Positions 17,722-27,325 of a stretch of DNA of 64,000 nt are shown here, piece by piece. The notes below the pieces were generated by a model that made no database searches, was not told the DNA's origin, and saw only the letters and a program-made list of their open reading frames with translations. The DNA is taken from the NCBI RefSeq assembly GCF_020531915.1, contig NZ_JAJAVG010000007.1:124001-188000 (forward strand). The letters are read 5' to 3'. The translations under genes and the position numbers were made by a program. Source of the DNA: Methylovorus mays. Lineage in GTDB: Bacteria; Pseudomonadota; Gammaproteobacteria; Burkholderiales; Methylophilaceae. Within the stretch, counting starts at the first letter, position 1. Each line of letters begins with the position of its first letter.

Positions 17722-18576
17722 ATGAATTTTTATCTGCGTTTGATTATTCCATGCCTACTCATTCTGCCGATACAAGCATCGGCTGATTTTATCGAGCTTC
17801 CAGAACATGGAGGTGAAAACTCGGCATACATGCTATGCAGCACTAGTGGGAAATTCGGTTTGGAAACCTCAGAAATCCCGAACACCACCAGCGAAAGCTG
17901 CCATGTCATTGCCCGGCGGCGCAAGGCCGATGAATCGCCAATCCCGGGTTTTCAATTCAAGGAACTGGCTGTACGCGAAGTGTTCTTGCCAGAGCAATAT
18001 GGCGACCCCAAACAGCAGGCGGCTCAGCTTTTTGACTATCTGTTCCGCAATGATGCGGGCACGGAATGCATATATACGACGCTCATACGTCTCAACAATA
18101 TCAAGCTGAAAAATGGTGAAAACTGGGAAATCAACGATATTACGCGAGGTGGATTCGCAGGGCGTCCGGTATCCGCCGCGTATTTCTTTTCCTACCATCC
18201 CAAGGGCATACGCAGCACGGAAAACGTATTCCGCATTGGTCGCACGCATACCGCGGTACCGCATCACGATGGTGATGCTGACCTGCCTGGCATAGCGAAT
18301 GCGCCTGCGCCAAAAACACCGATCAGCACCAATCAGAAAGCCGCAGTCAGCAGCAACTGGGTCACCTTTACCACAGACCTGAATGCCCACGACCCTGACG
18401 GCACCAGCTTTTTTGACAGTTCGGTCATGTATATCAAAACCACCTGCAATGCGGATAACCCGGTGGAGTATCCCGATGCCATCCGCCTGAAAACCACAGG
18501 TCAGAATGGCCAGACACCGATGGAAATCCGATTACCCGGTTTTGCCCCAACGGGTGCAACTATTGAGCTTTACTAG
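17722..18576 (+). CDS. Exported protein of unknown family (paralogue 2)
   Basis: A 284-residue protein with a signal peptide (MNFYLRLIIPCLLILPIQASA). The frame opens earlier at 17611, but the leading 37 residues come from the intercistronic hairpin. It is a diverged copy of the preceding gene: GENSAYMLCSTSGKFG, WEINDITRGGFAGR, VFRIGRTHTAVPHH, WVTFTTDLNAHDPDGTSFFDSS. The two proteins therefore form a tandem family in this strain. No catalytic motif or known fold is recognised. The following gene, a major pseudopilin, begins 17 bp after its stop, so it is probably co-transcribed with the secretion machinery. Confidence 0.72.
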   Translation: MNFYLRLIIPCLLILPIQASADFIELPEHGGENSAYMLCSTSGKFGLETSEIPNTTSESCHVIARRRKADESPIPGFQFKELAVREVFLPEQYGDPKQQAAQLFDYLFRNDAGTECIYTTLIRLNNIKLKNGENWEINDITRGGFAGRPVSAAYFFSYHPKGIRSTENVFRIGRTHTAVPHHDGDADLPGIANAPAPKTPISTNQKAAVSSNWVTFTTDLNAHDPDGTSFFDSSVMYIKTTCNADNPVEYPDAIRLKTTGQNGQTPMEIRLPGFAPTGATIELY

Positions 18577-18592
18577 ATTCAAGGAGTATCCC

Positions 18593-19027
18593 ATGCACAG
18601 CACCTTCCAACTTCGCTGCTCAGGCATGCAACGCGGCTTCACCCTGTTAGAACTCCTGGTCGTCATGGTCATTATCGGCCTGCTGGCAGGCTATGTCGGA
18701 CCAAAATACTTCGCCCAGATTGGCAAGTCAGAAGTAAAAACCGCCAAGGCGCAGATAGACGCCCTGGGCAAGGCGCTGGATCAGTATCGGCTGGATACCG
18801 GGCATTACCCGACCACCGAACAAGGCCTGATGGCGCTTAACAGCCCGCCGTCGGATGAGCAGAAATGGCAAGGGCCTTATCTGCAAAAAACGGTACCGAA
18901 TGATCCCTGGGGCAAACCTTATCAATACAAATATCCCGGCGAGCATGGCGAGTATGACTTGTGGTCGTTTGGCAAGGATGGCCAGGCGGGTGGCAATGAC
19001 GAGTTTGCCGATGTGGTGAACTGGTAA
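18593..19027 (+). CDS. gspG: Type II secretion major pseudopilin
   Basis: A 144-residue pseudopilin. The prepilin cleavage motif RG|FTLLELLVVMVIIGLLAGYV has the expected Glu at +5, followed by the GspG-type C-terminal domain with TDTGHYPTTEQGL-like, LQKTVPNDPWGKPYQY and GEYDLWSFGKDGQAGG(N)DE, which contain the calcium-binding acidic residues. The protein is processed by PilD and polymerises into the periplasmic pseudopilus that pushes substrates through the secretin. AAGGAG precedes ATG 18593. It begins the machinery part of the cluster. Confidence 0.92.
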   Translation: MHSTFQLRCSGMQRGFTLLELLVVMVIIGLLAGYVGPKYFAQIGKSEVKTAKAQIDALGKALDQYRLDTGHYPTTEQGLMALNSPPSDEQKWQGPYLQKTVPNDPWGKPYQYKYPGEHGEYDLWSFGKDGQAGGNDEFADVVNW

Positions 19028-19064
19028 ACATGCCTTGTCGCTCGATTAATGGTGCAGGCGCTGT

Positions 19065-20252
19065 ATGAAATTTGAACTGAAAGTAGCCCGCGGGCAGCAG
19101 ATTCAATCGCTGGTGCTGGAAGCTGGCGATGCCTTGCAGGCCCAGTTGCAGGCCGAGGCACAGGGCTATAGCGTGCTGGCGACCAAAGCGCAGGGCAAGC
19201 TGGCCGTGGCGCGTGGGCTTGGCAAGCAGAAATTCAATTTGATGCTGTTCAGCCAGGAACTGTTGTCGCTGCTGGATTCGGGCCTGAGCCTGGTGGAGGC
19301 GATAGAGGCGCTGGCGGAAAAAGAAGCCAATGCCGAATCCAAAACCATCCTCACCCAGGTAATGGCGGCGCTGTATGAAGGCCTGCCGCTATCGAGCGCG
19401 CTGGAGCGCTTTCCGCAGGTATTCCCCGCGCTGTATGTGGCGCTGATCCGCAGTAGCGAACGCACGGGCGACATGGTGCAGGCACTGGGCCGCCATGTGA
19501 CGTATCAGGGTCAGCTGGATGCCGTGCGCAAGAAGATCGTCACCGCCTCCATTTACCCGGTGCTGCTGATTATTGTCGGCGGGCTGGTAATGCTGTTTTT
19601 GCTGGGCTATGTGGTGCCCAAGTTCAGCACGATTTACGAGAGCGCAGGCAATGACCTGCCGTGGATGTCACAAGTATTGCTGGCCTGGGGCCGTTTGCTG
19701 CAAGAGCACGGCCAACAGGTGTTTCTGGGATTTATTGCCGTGGTGAGCGCGCTGGGCTATGTGCTGAGCCGCCAGGCCGTGCGGGCGGCCATCATGAATC
19801 AGGTGTGGAAGATCCCCGCGCTGGGTGAAACCATGCGCATTTATCAGCTGGCACGTTTTTACCGCACGCTGGGCATGCTGCTGCGCGGCGGCATTCCGCT
19901 GGTCACCGCCATGCAGATGGTGTCTTCGCTGTTGCAACCAGCGCTGCGCAACAGCCTGGCTCTGGTCGAGCGCGACATCCGCGAAGGCAAGCCGCTGTCC
20001 AGCGCCATGGAAGAACACGGCATGACGACGTCCATCGCCATCCGCATGTTGCGCGTGGGCGAACGCACCGGCCGCATGGGCGAAATGATGGAGCGCATAG
20101 GCGTGTTTTACGATGAAGAAATCGCCCGCGCCGTCGACTGGTTCACCCGCCTGCTGGAACCACTCTTGATGGTGGTGATAGGCCTGGTGATCGGCGTGGT
20201 GGTGGTGCTGATGTATATGCCGATTTTTGAACTGGCGGGGAATATTCAATGA
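19065..20252 (+). CDS. gspF: Type II secretion inner-membrane platform protein
   Basis: A 395-residue GspF/PilC family protein, the polytopic membrane platform on which the ATPase acts. Two repeated T2SSF domains are visible (FSQELLSLLDSGLSLVEAIEAL; ARFYRTLGMLLRGGIPLVTAMQMV), with the family's transmembrane segments at about 165-190 (VLLIIVGGLVMLFLLGYVVPKF), 210-230 and the C-terminus (LLMVVIGLVIGVVVVLMYMPIFELAGNI). It follows gspG by 37 bp and overlaps gspE by four bases (ATGA), showing translational coupling. Confidence 0.92.
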   Translation: MKFELKVARGQQIQSLVLEAGDALQAQLQAEAQGYSVLATKAQGKLAVARGLGKQKFNLMLFSQELLSLLDSGLSLVEAIEALAEKEANAESKTILTQVMAALYEGLPLSSALERFPQVFPALYVALIRSSERTGDMVQALGRHVTYQGQLDAVRKKIVTASIYPVLLIIVGGLVMLFLLGYVVPKFSTIYESAGNDLPWMSQVLLAWGRLLQEHGQQVFLGFIAVVSALGYVLSRQAVRAAIMNQVWKIPALGETMRIYQLARFYRTLGMLLRGGIPLVTAMQMVSSLLQPALRNSLALVERDIREGKPLSSAMEEHGMTTSIAIRMLRVGERTGRMGEMMERIGVFYDEEIARAVDWFTRLLEPLLMVVIGLVIGVVVVLMYMPIFELAGNIQ

Positions 20253-22015
20253 ACCAACCTCTGGACGCCATGTTGTCGCCCGCGCTCGATCAGCTTGCCG
20301 CGGAAAGCACCGTCAACGACACCATGAGCCCGGCTGCGCTACTCCCGCAAGCCCAACTCACGCTGGCACAGGTAGAGCAGGCACGCCAGCTTGCCAGCCA
20401 AAGCCAGCGCCATGTGCTGGATGTGCTGGAAGAACTCTCGGCGCTGGATGCCGATAGCTTTGCCCAGGCACTGGGTGCCTTGCTGCATTACCCCGTGTTG
20501 CCCATGGCCGAGCTGCATGCACTGACGCCGGATTTTGCCCTGCTGCCGTATGCCGAAGCCAGCAAGCAGGAATGCATGGCCCTGCGCGATGATGACGGCC
20601 AGCTGCATATGGTCTGCGCCAACCCGCTCGACCCTTACCTGCATGGCCGCATGGAGCTGCGCCTGGCCGAGCCCGCCCGCTGGGCACTGGCGCACCGCAA
20701 GGATTTTGCCGCCTATCTCGCCCGCTTTGAAGAAAGCATGCGTGCCATGGATGGCATACTGCCCGAGCATGGCGATGCCGAAAGCGGCAATAGCGGTATT
20801 GAAGATATTTCGCTGCGCTCCATTTCGGAAGACACCAGCCCGGTGGTGAAGCTGGTGCGCTCAACGCTGTATGACGCGCTCAAGGCCGGTGCCAGCGATA
20901 TTCACATGGAAACCGACCCGCACGGCCTCACCATCAAATACCGCATTGACGGGGTGCTGAACATGGTGGGCAGCGTGCAGGGGATGACGCAGGCCGAGCA
21001 GGCGATTTCACGCATCAAGGTCATGTCCGAGCTGGATATTGCCGAGCGCCGCGTACCACAGGATGGCCGCTTCAAGGTCATGGCCATGGGGCGCGAAGTG
21101 GATTTGCGCGTCTCCATCATGCCCAGCGTGTTTGGCGAAGATGCCGTGTTGCGGATTCTGGACCGCAAGGCCGTCACCGATCAGGCCAAGGGCCTCAGCA
21201 TGGAAGTGCTGGGCTTTGAAGAATCCATCATGGCGCGCTTCCGCCTGCTGGCCGAGGAGCCCTACGGCATGCTGCTGGTCACCGGCCCGACTGGCTCGGG
21301 CAAAACCACCACGCTGTACGGCATCATCTCCGAAATCAATAACGGCCAGGACAAGATCGTCACCATTGAAGACCCGGTGGAATACCAGCTGCCGGGCGTG
21401 CTGCAGATTCCCGTCAACGAGAAAAAAGGCCTGACCTTTGCCCGCGGCCTGCGCAGCATTTTGCGGCATGACCCGGACAAGATCATGGTGGGCGAAATCC
21501 GCGACTCCGAAACCGCGCAGATTGCCGTGCAGTCTGCCCTCACCGGCCACCTGGTGCTGACCACGGTACACGCCAACAATGTGTTTGACGTGATTGGCCG
21601 CTTTACCAACATGAACGTCGACCCCTACAGCTTTGTGTCTGCCATCAACGGCATCATGGCGCAGCGGCTGGTGCGCATCATCTGCCCGCACTGCGCGGTG
21701 GATGACATGCCGGACGACGAGCTGCTGGCCAAATCCGGCGTGACCGCCGACATGCTGCCCAGCTTTCACTTCCGCACCGGGCAGGGCTGTGGCCATTGCC
21801 ACGGCACCGGCTACAAGGGCCGCAAGGCGGTGGCCGAATTGCTGGTATTCAATGATTTGATCCGCGAACTGATCGTTACCCGTGAACCCGTGCGCAAGGT
21901 CAAGGAAGCCGCCCGCGCCAACGGCACCCGCACCATGCGTGAAGCCGCGCTGGATATGGTGCGGCGTGGCGAAACCACCTTACTGGAGATCAACCGTGTC
22001 ACCTCGCTGGTCTAG
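20249..22015 (+). CDS. gspE: Type II secretion / pilus assembly ATPase
   Basis: A 588-residue GspE/PilB hexameric ATPase that powers pseudopilus assembly from the cytoplasmic side. It has an N-terminal T2SSE_N domain, ASDIHMETDPHGL, Walker A VTGPTGSGKTTT, the Asp box TIEDPVEYQLPG, Walker B IMVGEIRDSETA, the His box GHLVLTTVHANN, and a C-terminal zinc motif with two CxxC pairs (IICPHC ... GCGHCHG). All catalytic elements appear intact. It sits in the gspG-F-E run and overlaps the following gene by about 20 bases. Confidence 0.93.
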   Translation: MNQPLDAMLSPALDQLAAESTVNDTMSPAALLPQAQLTLAQVEQARQLASQSQRHVLDVLEELSALDADSFAQALGALLHYPVLPMAELHALTPDFALLPYAEASKQECMALRDDDGQLHMVCANPLDPYLHGRMELRLAEPARWALAHRKDFAAYLARFEESMRAMDGILPEHGDAESGNSGIEDISLRSISEDTSPVVKLVRSTLYDALKAGASDIHMETDPHGLTIKYRIDGVLNMVGSVQGMTQAEQAISRIKVMSELDIAERRVPQDGRFKVMAMGREVDLRVSIMPSVFGEDAVLRILDRKAVTDQAKGLSMEVLGFEESIMARFRLLAEEPYGMLLVTGPTGSGKTTTLYGIISEINNGQDKIVTIEDPVEYQLPGVLQIPVNEKKGLTFARGLRSILRHDPDKIMVGEIRDSETAQIAVQSALTGHLVLTTVHANNVFDVIGRFTNMNVDPYSFVSAINGIMAQRLVRIICPHCAVDDMPDDELLAKSGVTADMLPSFHFRTGQGCGHCHGTGYKGRKAVAELLVFNDLIRELIVTREPVRKVKEAARANGTRTMREAALDMVRRGETTLLEINRVTSLV

Positions 22016-22907
22016 TATCTCCACAGGCATACTCTCTGGCCTTGCCTCGCGCCTGCCACTCATGGGCGATATCTGGCGCGACGAATTGCGCGTGCTGGTA
22101 CAGCCGCACCAGCTAGTGCTGACCCGCCTGAGCGGCTGGCGCAAACAGACCATCGTGCACGAAAAAACCCTGCGCGTTGCCCCGGCCCTTGTCGCCGTGT
22201 CGCAAGATGCCGCAACGGTAGCGCCACGCTGGCAAGCGGCCCTGCAGCAACTCGATGCCGCATTGCGTGAAGCCGCATGGCAAGGCTGCCAAGCGCACGT
22301 CGTACTGTCGAATCACTTTGTGCGTTATGCGCTGATCCCCTGGAATGACGCGCTTGGCTCCCCGGTCGAACAAGAGGCCTTCATCCGGCACTGTTTTGTC
22401 CAGGCCTACGGCGAAGCAGCCCGCCAGTGGGATATCCGGGCGGCACAGGCAATCTATGGTCATGCCACCCTGGCCAGCGCCGTTGAGCCTGCGCTGGTAC
22501 AGGCCTTGCAATTGAGCTTTGGCCAGGCGGGCATGCGCTTGCAGCATATTCACCCGCTCTTGATGCAGGCCGTGAATGAAACCCGGCAGCAACTCGGCGC
22601 AAAAGAAACGCGCGGCAATCTTTGCCTGGCACTGCCAGAGCATGGGCGGCTGACCCTGCTGCTGATTGAAAACGGCCAGTGGCGCAGCGTGCAGTCGCAT
22701 ACGCTGCATCACGAGCCCAAAGACCTGCTGCGGGAACTGATACAGCGCGATGCCATTCTGGCCGGCCTGGATTGCACTGATTGGCCAGTGGTAGCGTATG
22801 CTGCCGAGCCTGCCAGCCCTGCGCTGCACTGGCCGGGCCGCCAGATACGGCAACTGTCACGCATGGTGCCGTACTCGCGCAAGCTTGCCATGGCAGGGGT
22901 ACGCTGA
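21996..22907 (+). CDS. PilM/GspL-like cytoplasmic assembly protein
   Basis: About 303 residues from a GTG start at 21996 that has GGAG eight bases upstream and lies inside the end of gspE. No good ribosome-binding site precedes the next in-frame ATG (22062). The protein has no membrane segment and its actin-like fold is only suggested by position. It is followed by PilN-, PilO- and PilP-like genes, which is the order of the type IV pilus and MSHA alignment complex rather than of canonical gsp operons, where L and M are two proteins. Sequence similarity to named families is weak to my eye; the call depends mainly on synteny and size. Confidence 0.6.
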   Translation: MSPRWSSISTGILSGLASRLPLMGDIWRDELRVLVQPHQLVLTRLSGWRKQTIVHEKTLRVAPALVAVSQDAATVAPRWQAALQQLDAALREAAWQGCQAHVVLSNHFVRYALIPWNDALGSPVEQEAFIRHCFVQAYGEAARQWDIRAAQAIYGHATLASAVEPALVQALQLSFGQAGMRLQHIHPLLMQAVNETRQQLGAKETRGNLCLALPEHGRLTLLLIENGQWRSVQSHTLHHEPKDLLRELIQRDAILAGLDCTDWPVVAYAAEPASPALHWPGRQIRQLSRMVPYSRKLAMAGVR

Positions 22908-23428
22908 TGCAGACACTCCGCCTTGATCACGGCCAGCCCATCCATCATCAGGCGCCTATCAGCCGCGTGCTGCTATTGCTGGGCGCAACGGCCGCGCTTG
23001 TTGCCTTCATGGCCCTGCAGGATATCAACGACAAAACCCAAAAGCTCGACACCGACATGCAGCAATTGCAACAACCACGCCGATCCAGCGGCTTGCGGCT
23101 GGATGCCAAGGAGAATGTGGGCAAGCGCGACGAAATCCTGGCGGTTAAAGGCGTCATGGCCGAGCTGGCGCTGCCTTGGCAACCGCTGTTCAAGACGCTG
23201 GAGAGCCTCAGCACGCCCGACATCAAACTGCTGGCGCTAGAGCCCAACCCCAAACAGCACAAGGTACGAATCACAGCAGAAAGCAGCGATATCGGACTCA
23301 TGCTCGAATATGTACAGAAGCTCGCGCGGCAGCCGGTGCTGAAAGATGTGTTTTTGCTGACGCATGAACACACCGAAGGTGGCGCCATGCCGATCCGCTT
23401 TGTGGTGGAGGCCGCATGGGTGCAATAA
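22907..23428 (+). CDS. PilN-like inner-membrane assembly protein
   Basis: A 173-residue bitopic protein: a short cytoplasmic N-terminus, a membrane segment at about 20-40 (SRVLLLLGATAALVAFMALQ), then a coiled-coil stretch (INDKTQKLDTDMQQLQQ) and a small periplasmic ferredoxin-like domain. This is the PilN/GspL C-terminal layout. ATG 22907 overlaps the preceding TGA. It probably links the PilM-like protein to the PilO-like protein. Confidence 0.65.
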   Translation: MQTLRLDHGQPIHHQAPISRVLLLLGATAALVAFMALQDINDKTQKLDTDMQQLQQPRRSSGLRLDAKENVGKRDEILAVKGVMAELALPWQPLFKTLESLSTPDIKLLALEPNPKQHKVRITAESSDIGLMLEYVQKLARQPVLKDVFLLTHEHTEGGAMPIRFVVEAAWVQ

Positions 23429-23979
23429 ACCAGCAGGCCATGGCCGCATGGCTACGCTACCGCGCTCACTGGCTGGGCTGGCAAGGCCTGCTGGGGGGAG
23501 CCTTGCTGCTGGCCAGCCTGGTGGCTGCCCTGGCCTGGTGGCTGCCCGGCGAAGCGCGCCTGGAGCAGCGCGAGCAGGAACTGGCCAAGCTGCGCCAGGC
23601 CATGCCGCAGCACCAGGGGAAATTTGTTGATCGCTCGCCACAGGCTTCGCTGAATACGTTTTACCGCTTTCTGCCCGCAGAAAGTGAAGCCACCAGCCTG
23701 CTCACCGTGATTCTGTCGCTGGCGGGCGAGCACGGCCTGACGCCGGATAAAGCCGACTATGCGCTGGTACGCAGCCCATCGGCGGCGTTTTCACGCTACC
23801 AGATCACCCTGCCGGTGCGTGGCAGCTATGTCGAAATCCGCCGCTTCGCCAATCAGGTGCTTAACCGGATTCCGGCAGCAGCCCTGAATGACATCAGCCT
23901 GAAACGGCAAGACATCAATACCGAGCAGGTCGAAGCACGACTGCGTTTCACCGTCTTTTTGCATAGAGAGCAACCATGA
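23416..23979 (+). CDS. PilO/GspM-like inner-membrane assembly protein
   Basis: A 187-residue bitopic protein with a membrane segment at about 20-40 (GWQGLLGGALLLASLVAALAWWL), a coiled coil (EARLEQREQELAKLRQAM) and a ferredoxin-like periplasmic domain (SYVEIRRFANQVLNRIPAAALNDISL). It overlaps the neighbouring genes on both sides by a few bases, so the block is translated as one operon. Membership of the PilO/GspM group is by architecture. Confidence 0.65.
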   Translation: MGAINQQAMAAWLRYRAHWLGWQGLLGGALLLASLVAALAWWLPGEARLEQREQELAKLRQAMPQHQGKFVDRSPQASLNTFYRFLPAESEATSLLTVILSLAGEHGLTPDKADYALVRSPSAAFSRYQITLPVRGSYVEIRRFANQVLNRIPAAALNDISLKRQDINTEQVEARLRFTVFLHREQP

Positions 23980-24518
23980 GTACGCGCAAAGGCCTGCCGC
24001 CCTATAGCCTGTGGATCGCGCTGGTGCTAACGCTGAGCGTCACCCTGTGGACATCAATGAGCGAGAACGAAGGCGCAGTGGACGTGGCCGCGCCCCGCGC
24101 CAGCGTAGCCAAGGCAGGCCAGCCTGCGCAGACGGCCAAACTGTTTGCATCGGGTTCAACTGCGACCACGCAAGCCGATGATTTTGACATGGACCACCTG
24201 CAACGCCCCGCCACCGACGAGGCCGTGAGCAACCTGTTCAACATTGATACTCCCGAAGCGCAGCTGGCAGCACAAGCCTCGCAACAAGAAGCGCCCAAGG
24301 CACCAGAGGTTCCCGACTTGCCTTTTACCTATGCGGGCAAGCTGCAAGACGACGGCAAGCTGATTGTTTTTCTCAGCAAAGGCAACCTCAACTACACCGT
24401 GCGCGAAGGCGATGTCATCGGCAAATGGCAGGTGGCACGCATTGCCCCACCACAGATGATCATGCGCTATCGCCCTATGAATGCCGAAGTCCCCCTGATG
24501 ATTGGAGATATTAATTGA
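23976..24518 (+). CDS. PilP/GspC-like periplasmic linker protein
   Basis: A 180-residue protein with an N-terminal membrane anchor (LWIALVLTLSVTLWTSM), a Pro/Ala-rich linker and a small beta domain near the C-terminus (LPFTYAGKLQDDGKLIVFLSKGNLNYTVREGDVIGKWQVARI), which matches the HR/PilP type of domain that docks onto the secretin N0 domain. It connects the inner membrane platform with the secretin coded next. The secretin gene begins inside its last codons. Confidence 0.68.
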   Translation: MSTRKGLPPYSLWIALVLTLSVTLWTSMSENEGAVDVAAPRASVAKAGQPAQTAKLFASGSTATTQADDFDMDHLQRPATDEAVSNLFNIDTPEAQLAAQASQQEAPKAPEVPDLPFTYAGKLQDDGKLIVFLSKGNLNYTVREGDVIGKWQVARIAPPQMIMRYRPMNAEVPLMIGDIN

Positions 24519-26467
24519 GTAAGCACCGCCCTATCCGAATCGCTGCCATGGTATTGATACTGGCGCTGGCTGCCTGCTCTGCCCAGGAAAAGAAACTGCA
24601 GCAAGGCAATGCCGAATTTCAGGAAGCACGTGCATTGGTCAATGCCGGTGATATTGAAGGTGGCATTGCGCGCCTGCGCGAGCTGGTGCGCACCTTCCCG
24701 GATAATCCTGAATACCTTGGCTATCTGAAACGCCAGCAGGACCTGCAGCTCGCCATGCTGCTGAAGGAGGCTGACCAGCTGCGCCAGCAAGGGCGCCTCA
24801 GTGAGGCCGAGATTGCCTATCAACGTGCATTGGGACTGGATCAGCAAAACCAGCGCGCGCAGGATGGCTTGCGTCAGTTGACCAATGCCACCCGTCATCA
24901 AGCCATGATGGCGCGGGCGCAGAGCATGCTCGCAGCCGGTGACACCGATGGCGCCCAGAATATGGCGCGTGCCATTTTGGCTGAAGAGGCTGGCAACCCT
25001 GCTGCGCGGGCATTGTTTGATCAAATCGAACAAAAACGCATCGACAAGATATCCAACCAGCCACAGATCAAGTCCGCCTTCAAAAAACCGATCACCCTGG
25101 AATTCAAGGACGTTCCTATCAAGTCGGTGTTCGAGTTTATCTCCAAGGCGGCTGGCATCAATTTCACCTACGACCAGCAGATGAGTGGGGAGCAGCGCAC
25201 CAGCCTTTTCCTGCGCAACACGCCGATTGAAGATGCCATTGAAGTCATCCTCACCAGCAACCAGCTGGCCAAGAAAGTGCTGAACGAAAACACCCTGATG
25301 ATTTATCCGCTCAGCCGCAGCCAGGAATACCAGGAAATGTATGTGCGCAGCTTTTACCTTGGCAACACCGAAGCCAAGAAAGCGATGAACATGATCAAGA
25401 CCGTGGTGAAGACCAAGGATGTATATATCGATGAAAAGCTGAATACGCTGGTCATGCGCGATACGCCGGAAGCCATCCGCACGGCAGAAAAACTGATTAC
25501 TTCGCAGGACATGGCGGAACCGGAAGTGGTGCTGGAAGTGGAAGTGCTGGAAATCAACCGCCGCAGCCTGGAAGCCATCGGCATACGTTACCCAAGCGCG
25601 GTCAGTGTGGGCGTGCAGGGCCGCGATACGGTAAATGGCACCACCACGTTGACGCCGGGCGAGCTGACCGTGCGCGAGCTGAAAAACTTCAATTCGGACC
25701 TCGGGGTTTTCAGCATCAGCGACCCGGTACTGGCGCTGAATCTCCTGCAGCAGGATACCGATACCAATCTGCTGGCCAATCCGCGCATTCGCGTCAAAAA
25801 CCGCGAAAAAGCCAAGATTCATGTGGGTGACCGCATTCCGGTCTTGACCAGCATCGCCAACTCTACCGGCTTTGTGTCGCAGTCTGTCAGCTATATTGAA
25901 GTCGGCATCAAGCTCGATGTGGAGCCGACCATCCTGCTGAATGATGATGTTTCGATCAAGGTGGGGCTTGAGGTCAGCAACCAGACCGACAAGATCACCT
26001 CCAGTTCAGGCACCGTGACCTATACCATAGGCACGCGCAACGCCAATACCATCCTTCGCCTCAAAAACGGCGAAACCCAGGTATTGGCGGGCCTGCTGCG
26101 CGATGATGAGCAAAAAACATCGAACCGGGTACCCGGTCTGGCCAAGCTACCCTTGATAGGCAAGCTGTTTACCGACCGCAGCACGGACCGCAATAAAAAA
26201 GAAATCGCGCTACTCATCACGCCGCGGATTGTCAGCAACATCACACCAGCAGAAGCGCTATACACGGCCTTCCCCGCCGGGGTCGACCGTAATATGGGCA
26301 GCAACCGGACCGGGCGTCAGGTCAATGACAGCCCTGCCGTTGCACAGGCACCAGCGATACCCCTGCAACAGGATACGTCTCGCAATGAGGCCAGGCCCGA
26401 GTCAGACGCAGGTGTGCTGAAGCCGATAGACCAGATTTCCAGTCCCAATAACACACCTTCGCAATAG
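24515..26467 (+). CDS. gspD: Secretin lipoprotein with N-terminal TPR region
   Basis: A 650-residue secretin that forms the outer-membrane channel. It begins with TTG overlapping the previous stop (TTGA), with GGAG eight bases upstream; this keeps the basic N-region of the signal peptide, which ends in a lipobox LALAAC. Residues ~25-175 are TPR-like helices, unusual for GspD but found in MSHA/MshL-like and other secretins. Then come N-domains (ITLEFKDVPIKSVFEFISKAAGINF; NTLVMRDTPEAI) and the secretin core with VPVLTSI-type gate region, KNGETQVLAGLLRDDEQ and VPGLAKLPLIGKLFTDRSTDRNKKEIALLITPRIV. Because the lipidation signal is built in, a separate pilotin may not be needed. Confidence 0.88.
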   Translation: MSKHRPIRIAAMVLILALAACSAQEKKLQQGNAEFQEARALVNAGDIEGGIARLRELVRTFPDNPEYLGYLKRQQDLQLAMLLKEADQLRQQGRLSEAEIAYQRALGLDQQNQRAQDGLRQLTNATRHQAMMARAQSMLAAGDTDGAQNMARAILAEEAGNPAARALFDQIEQKRIDKISNQPQIKSAFKKPITLEFKDVPIKSVFEFISKAAGINFTYDQQMSGEQRTSLFLRNTPIEDAIEVILTSNQLAKKVLNENTLMIYPLSRSQEYQEMYVRSFYLGNTEAKKAMNMIKTVVKTKDVYIDEKLNTLVMRDTPEAIRTAEKLITSQDMAEPEVVLEVEVLEINRRSLEAIGIRYPSAVSVGVQGRDTVNGTTTLTPGELTVRELKNFNSDLGVFSISDPVLALNLLQQDTDTNLLANPRIRVKNREKAKIHVGDRIPVLTSIANSTGFVSQSVSYIEVGIKLDVEPTILLNDDVSIKVGLEVSNQTDKITSSSGTVTYTIGTRNANTILRLKNGETQVLAGLLRDDEQKTSNRVPGLAKLPLIGKLFTDRSTDRNKKEIALLITPRIVSNITPAEALYTAFPAGVDRNMGSNRTGRQVNDSPAVAQAPAIPLQQDTSRNEARPESDAGVLKPIDQISSPNNTPSQ

Positions 26468-26477
26468 TCCACTCATC

Positions 26478-26951
26478 ATGAATACGAGCCGCGGATTCAC
26501 GCTGATTGAACTGGTCGTCACACTGGCGCTGCTGGCGCTCATTCTGACGTCGGCAGCGCCCATGGTTCAACTCACGGTCAAGCGCAACAAGGAAGAAGAG
26601 CTCCGGCGCGCACTATGGCAAATTCGCGATGCACTGGATGCCTACAAGAAGGCCAGCGACGAGGGCATGATCAAAAAAACCTCGGAACAATCCGGTTATC
26701 CCCCCAACCTCCAGATATTGGTGCAGGGCGTGGAAAACAAGAAAGATCCCAACAAGAAAAAAATCTATTTCCTTCGCAAAATCCCACGGGATCCATTCGC
26801 CCCGACTCAAGGGCAGAGCGCCGAAGCCAGCTGGGGAAAGCGCAGCTATGCAAGCCCTCCCGATGATCCGCAGGCGGGGGAGGATATATATGACGTTTAC
26901 TCGCTGTCTGGCGAAAAAGGCCTGGACCAGCGGCCATACCGGGAATGGTGA
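26478..26951 (+). CDS. Pseudopilin
   Basis: A 157-residue pseudopilin with SRG|FTLIELVVTLALLALILTSAAP, where Glu+5 is present. The C-terminal domain has an inserted Lys/Asn-rich loop and ends YDVYSLSGEKGLDQRPYREW. It is one of three consecutive pseudopilins after the secretin, probably minor or tip components. Which of GspH/I/J/K it corresponds to cannot be assigned. It starts 10 bp after the secretin stop and overlaps the next gene. Confidence 0.82.
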   Translation: MNTSRGFTLIELVVTLALLALILTSAAPMVQLTVKRNKEEELRRALWQIRDALDAYKKASDEGMIKKTSEQSGYPPNLQILVQGVENKKDPNKKKIYFLRKIPRDPFAPTQGQSAEASWGKRSYASPPDDPQAGEDIYDVYSLSGEKGLDQRPYREW

Positions 26952-27325
26952 TGCGTAGTAAAGGATTCACGCTGATTGAAGTGCTGGTGGTGCTGGCGAT
27001 CATTGCCACCTTGCTCAGCCTGGTTGCCCCGCGTTATTTCGACACGATATATCGCGCCAAGGAAAGCTCGCTGAAGCACGACCTTGCCACCATGCGAGAC
27101 GCCATCGACAAATATTACGCTGACACAGGCACTTATCCGGATGCGCTGGAGGATATGGTGCAAAAAAAATATCTGCGCGCGATTCCGGAGGATCCCATCA
27201 CGGGGAGCAATCAGACCTGGACCATGGTCCCCCCCACAGATCCCGAAGCCAAAGGCCTTATTTACGATATCCACAGCGGCTCCCCCGATGTCGCGGAGGA
27301 TGGGACGAACTATGCGGACTGGTAA
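26951..27325 (+). CDS. Pseudopilin (GspG-like)
   Basis: A short 124-residue pseudopilin: MRSKG|FTLIEVLVVLAIIATLLSLVAPRYF with Glu+5, followed by a compact GspG-like domain (YYADTGTYPDALEDMVQKKYLRAIPEDPITGSN...YDIHSGSPDVAEDGTNYADW). A second in-frame ATG lies six bases upstream; I prefer 26951 because it couples to the previous stop as TGATG. It is similar in plan to gspG at 18.6 kb, so this cluster has two GspG-like subunits. Confidence 0.82.
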   Translation: MRSKGFTLIEVLVVLAIIATLLSLVAPRYFDTIYRAKESSLKHDLATMRDAIDKYYADTGTYPDALEDMVQKKYLRAIPEDPITGSNQTWTMVPPTDPEAKGLIYDIHSGSPDVAEDGTNYADW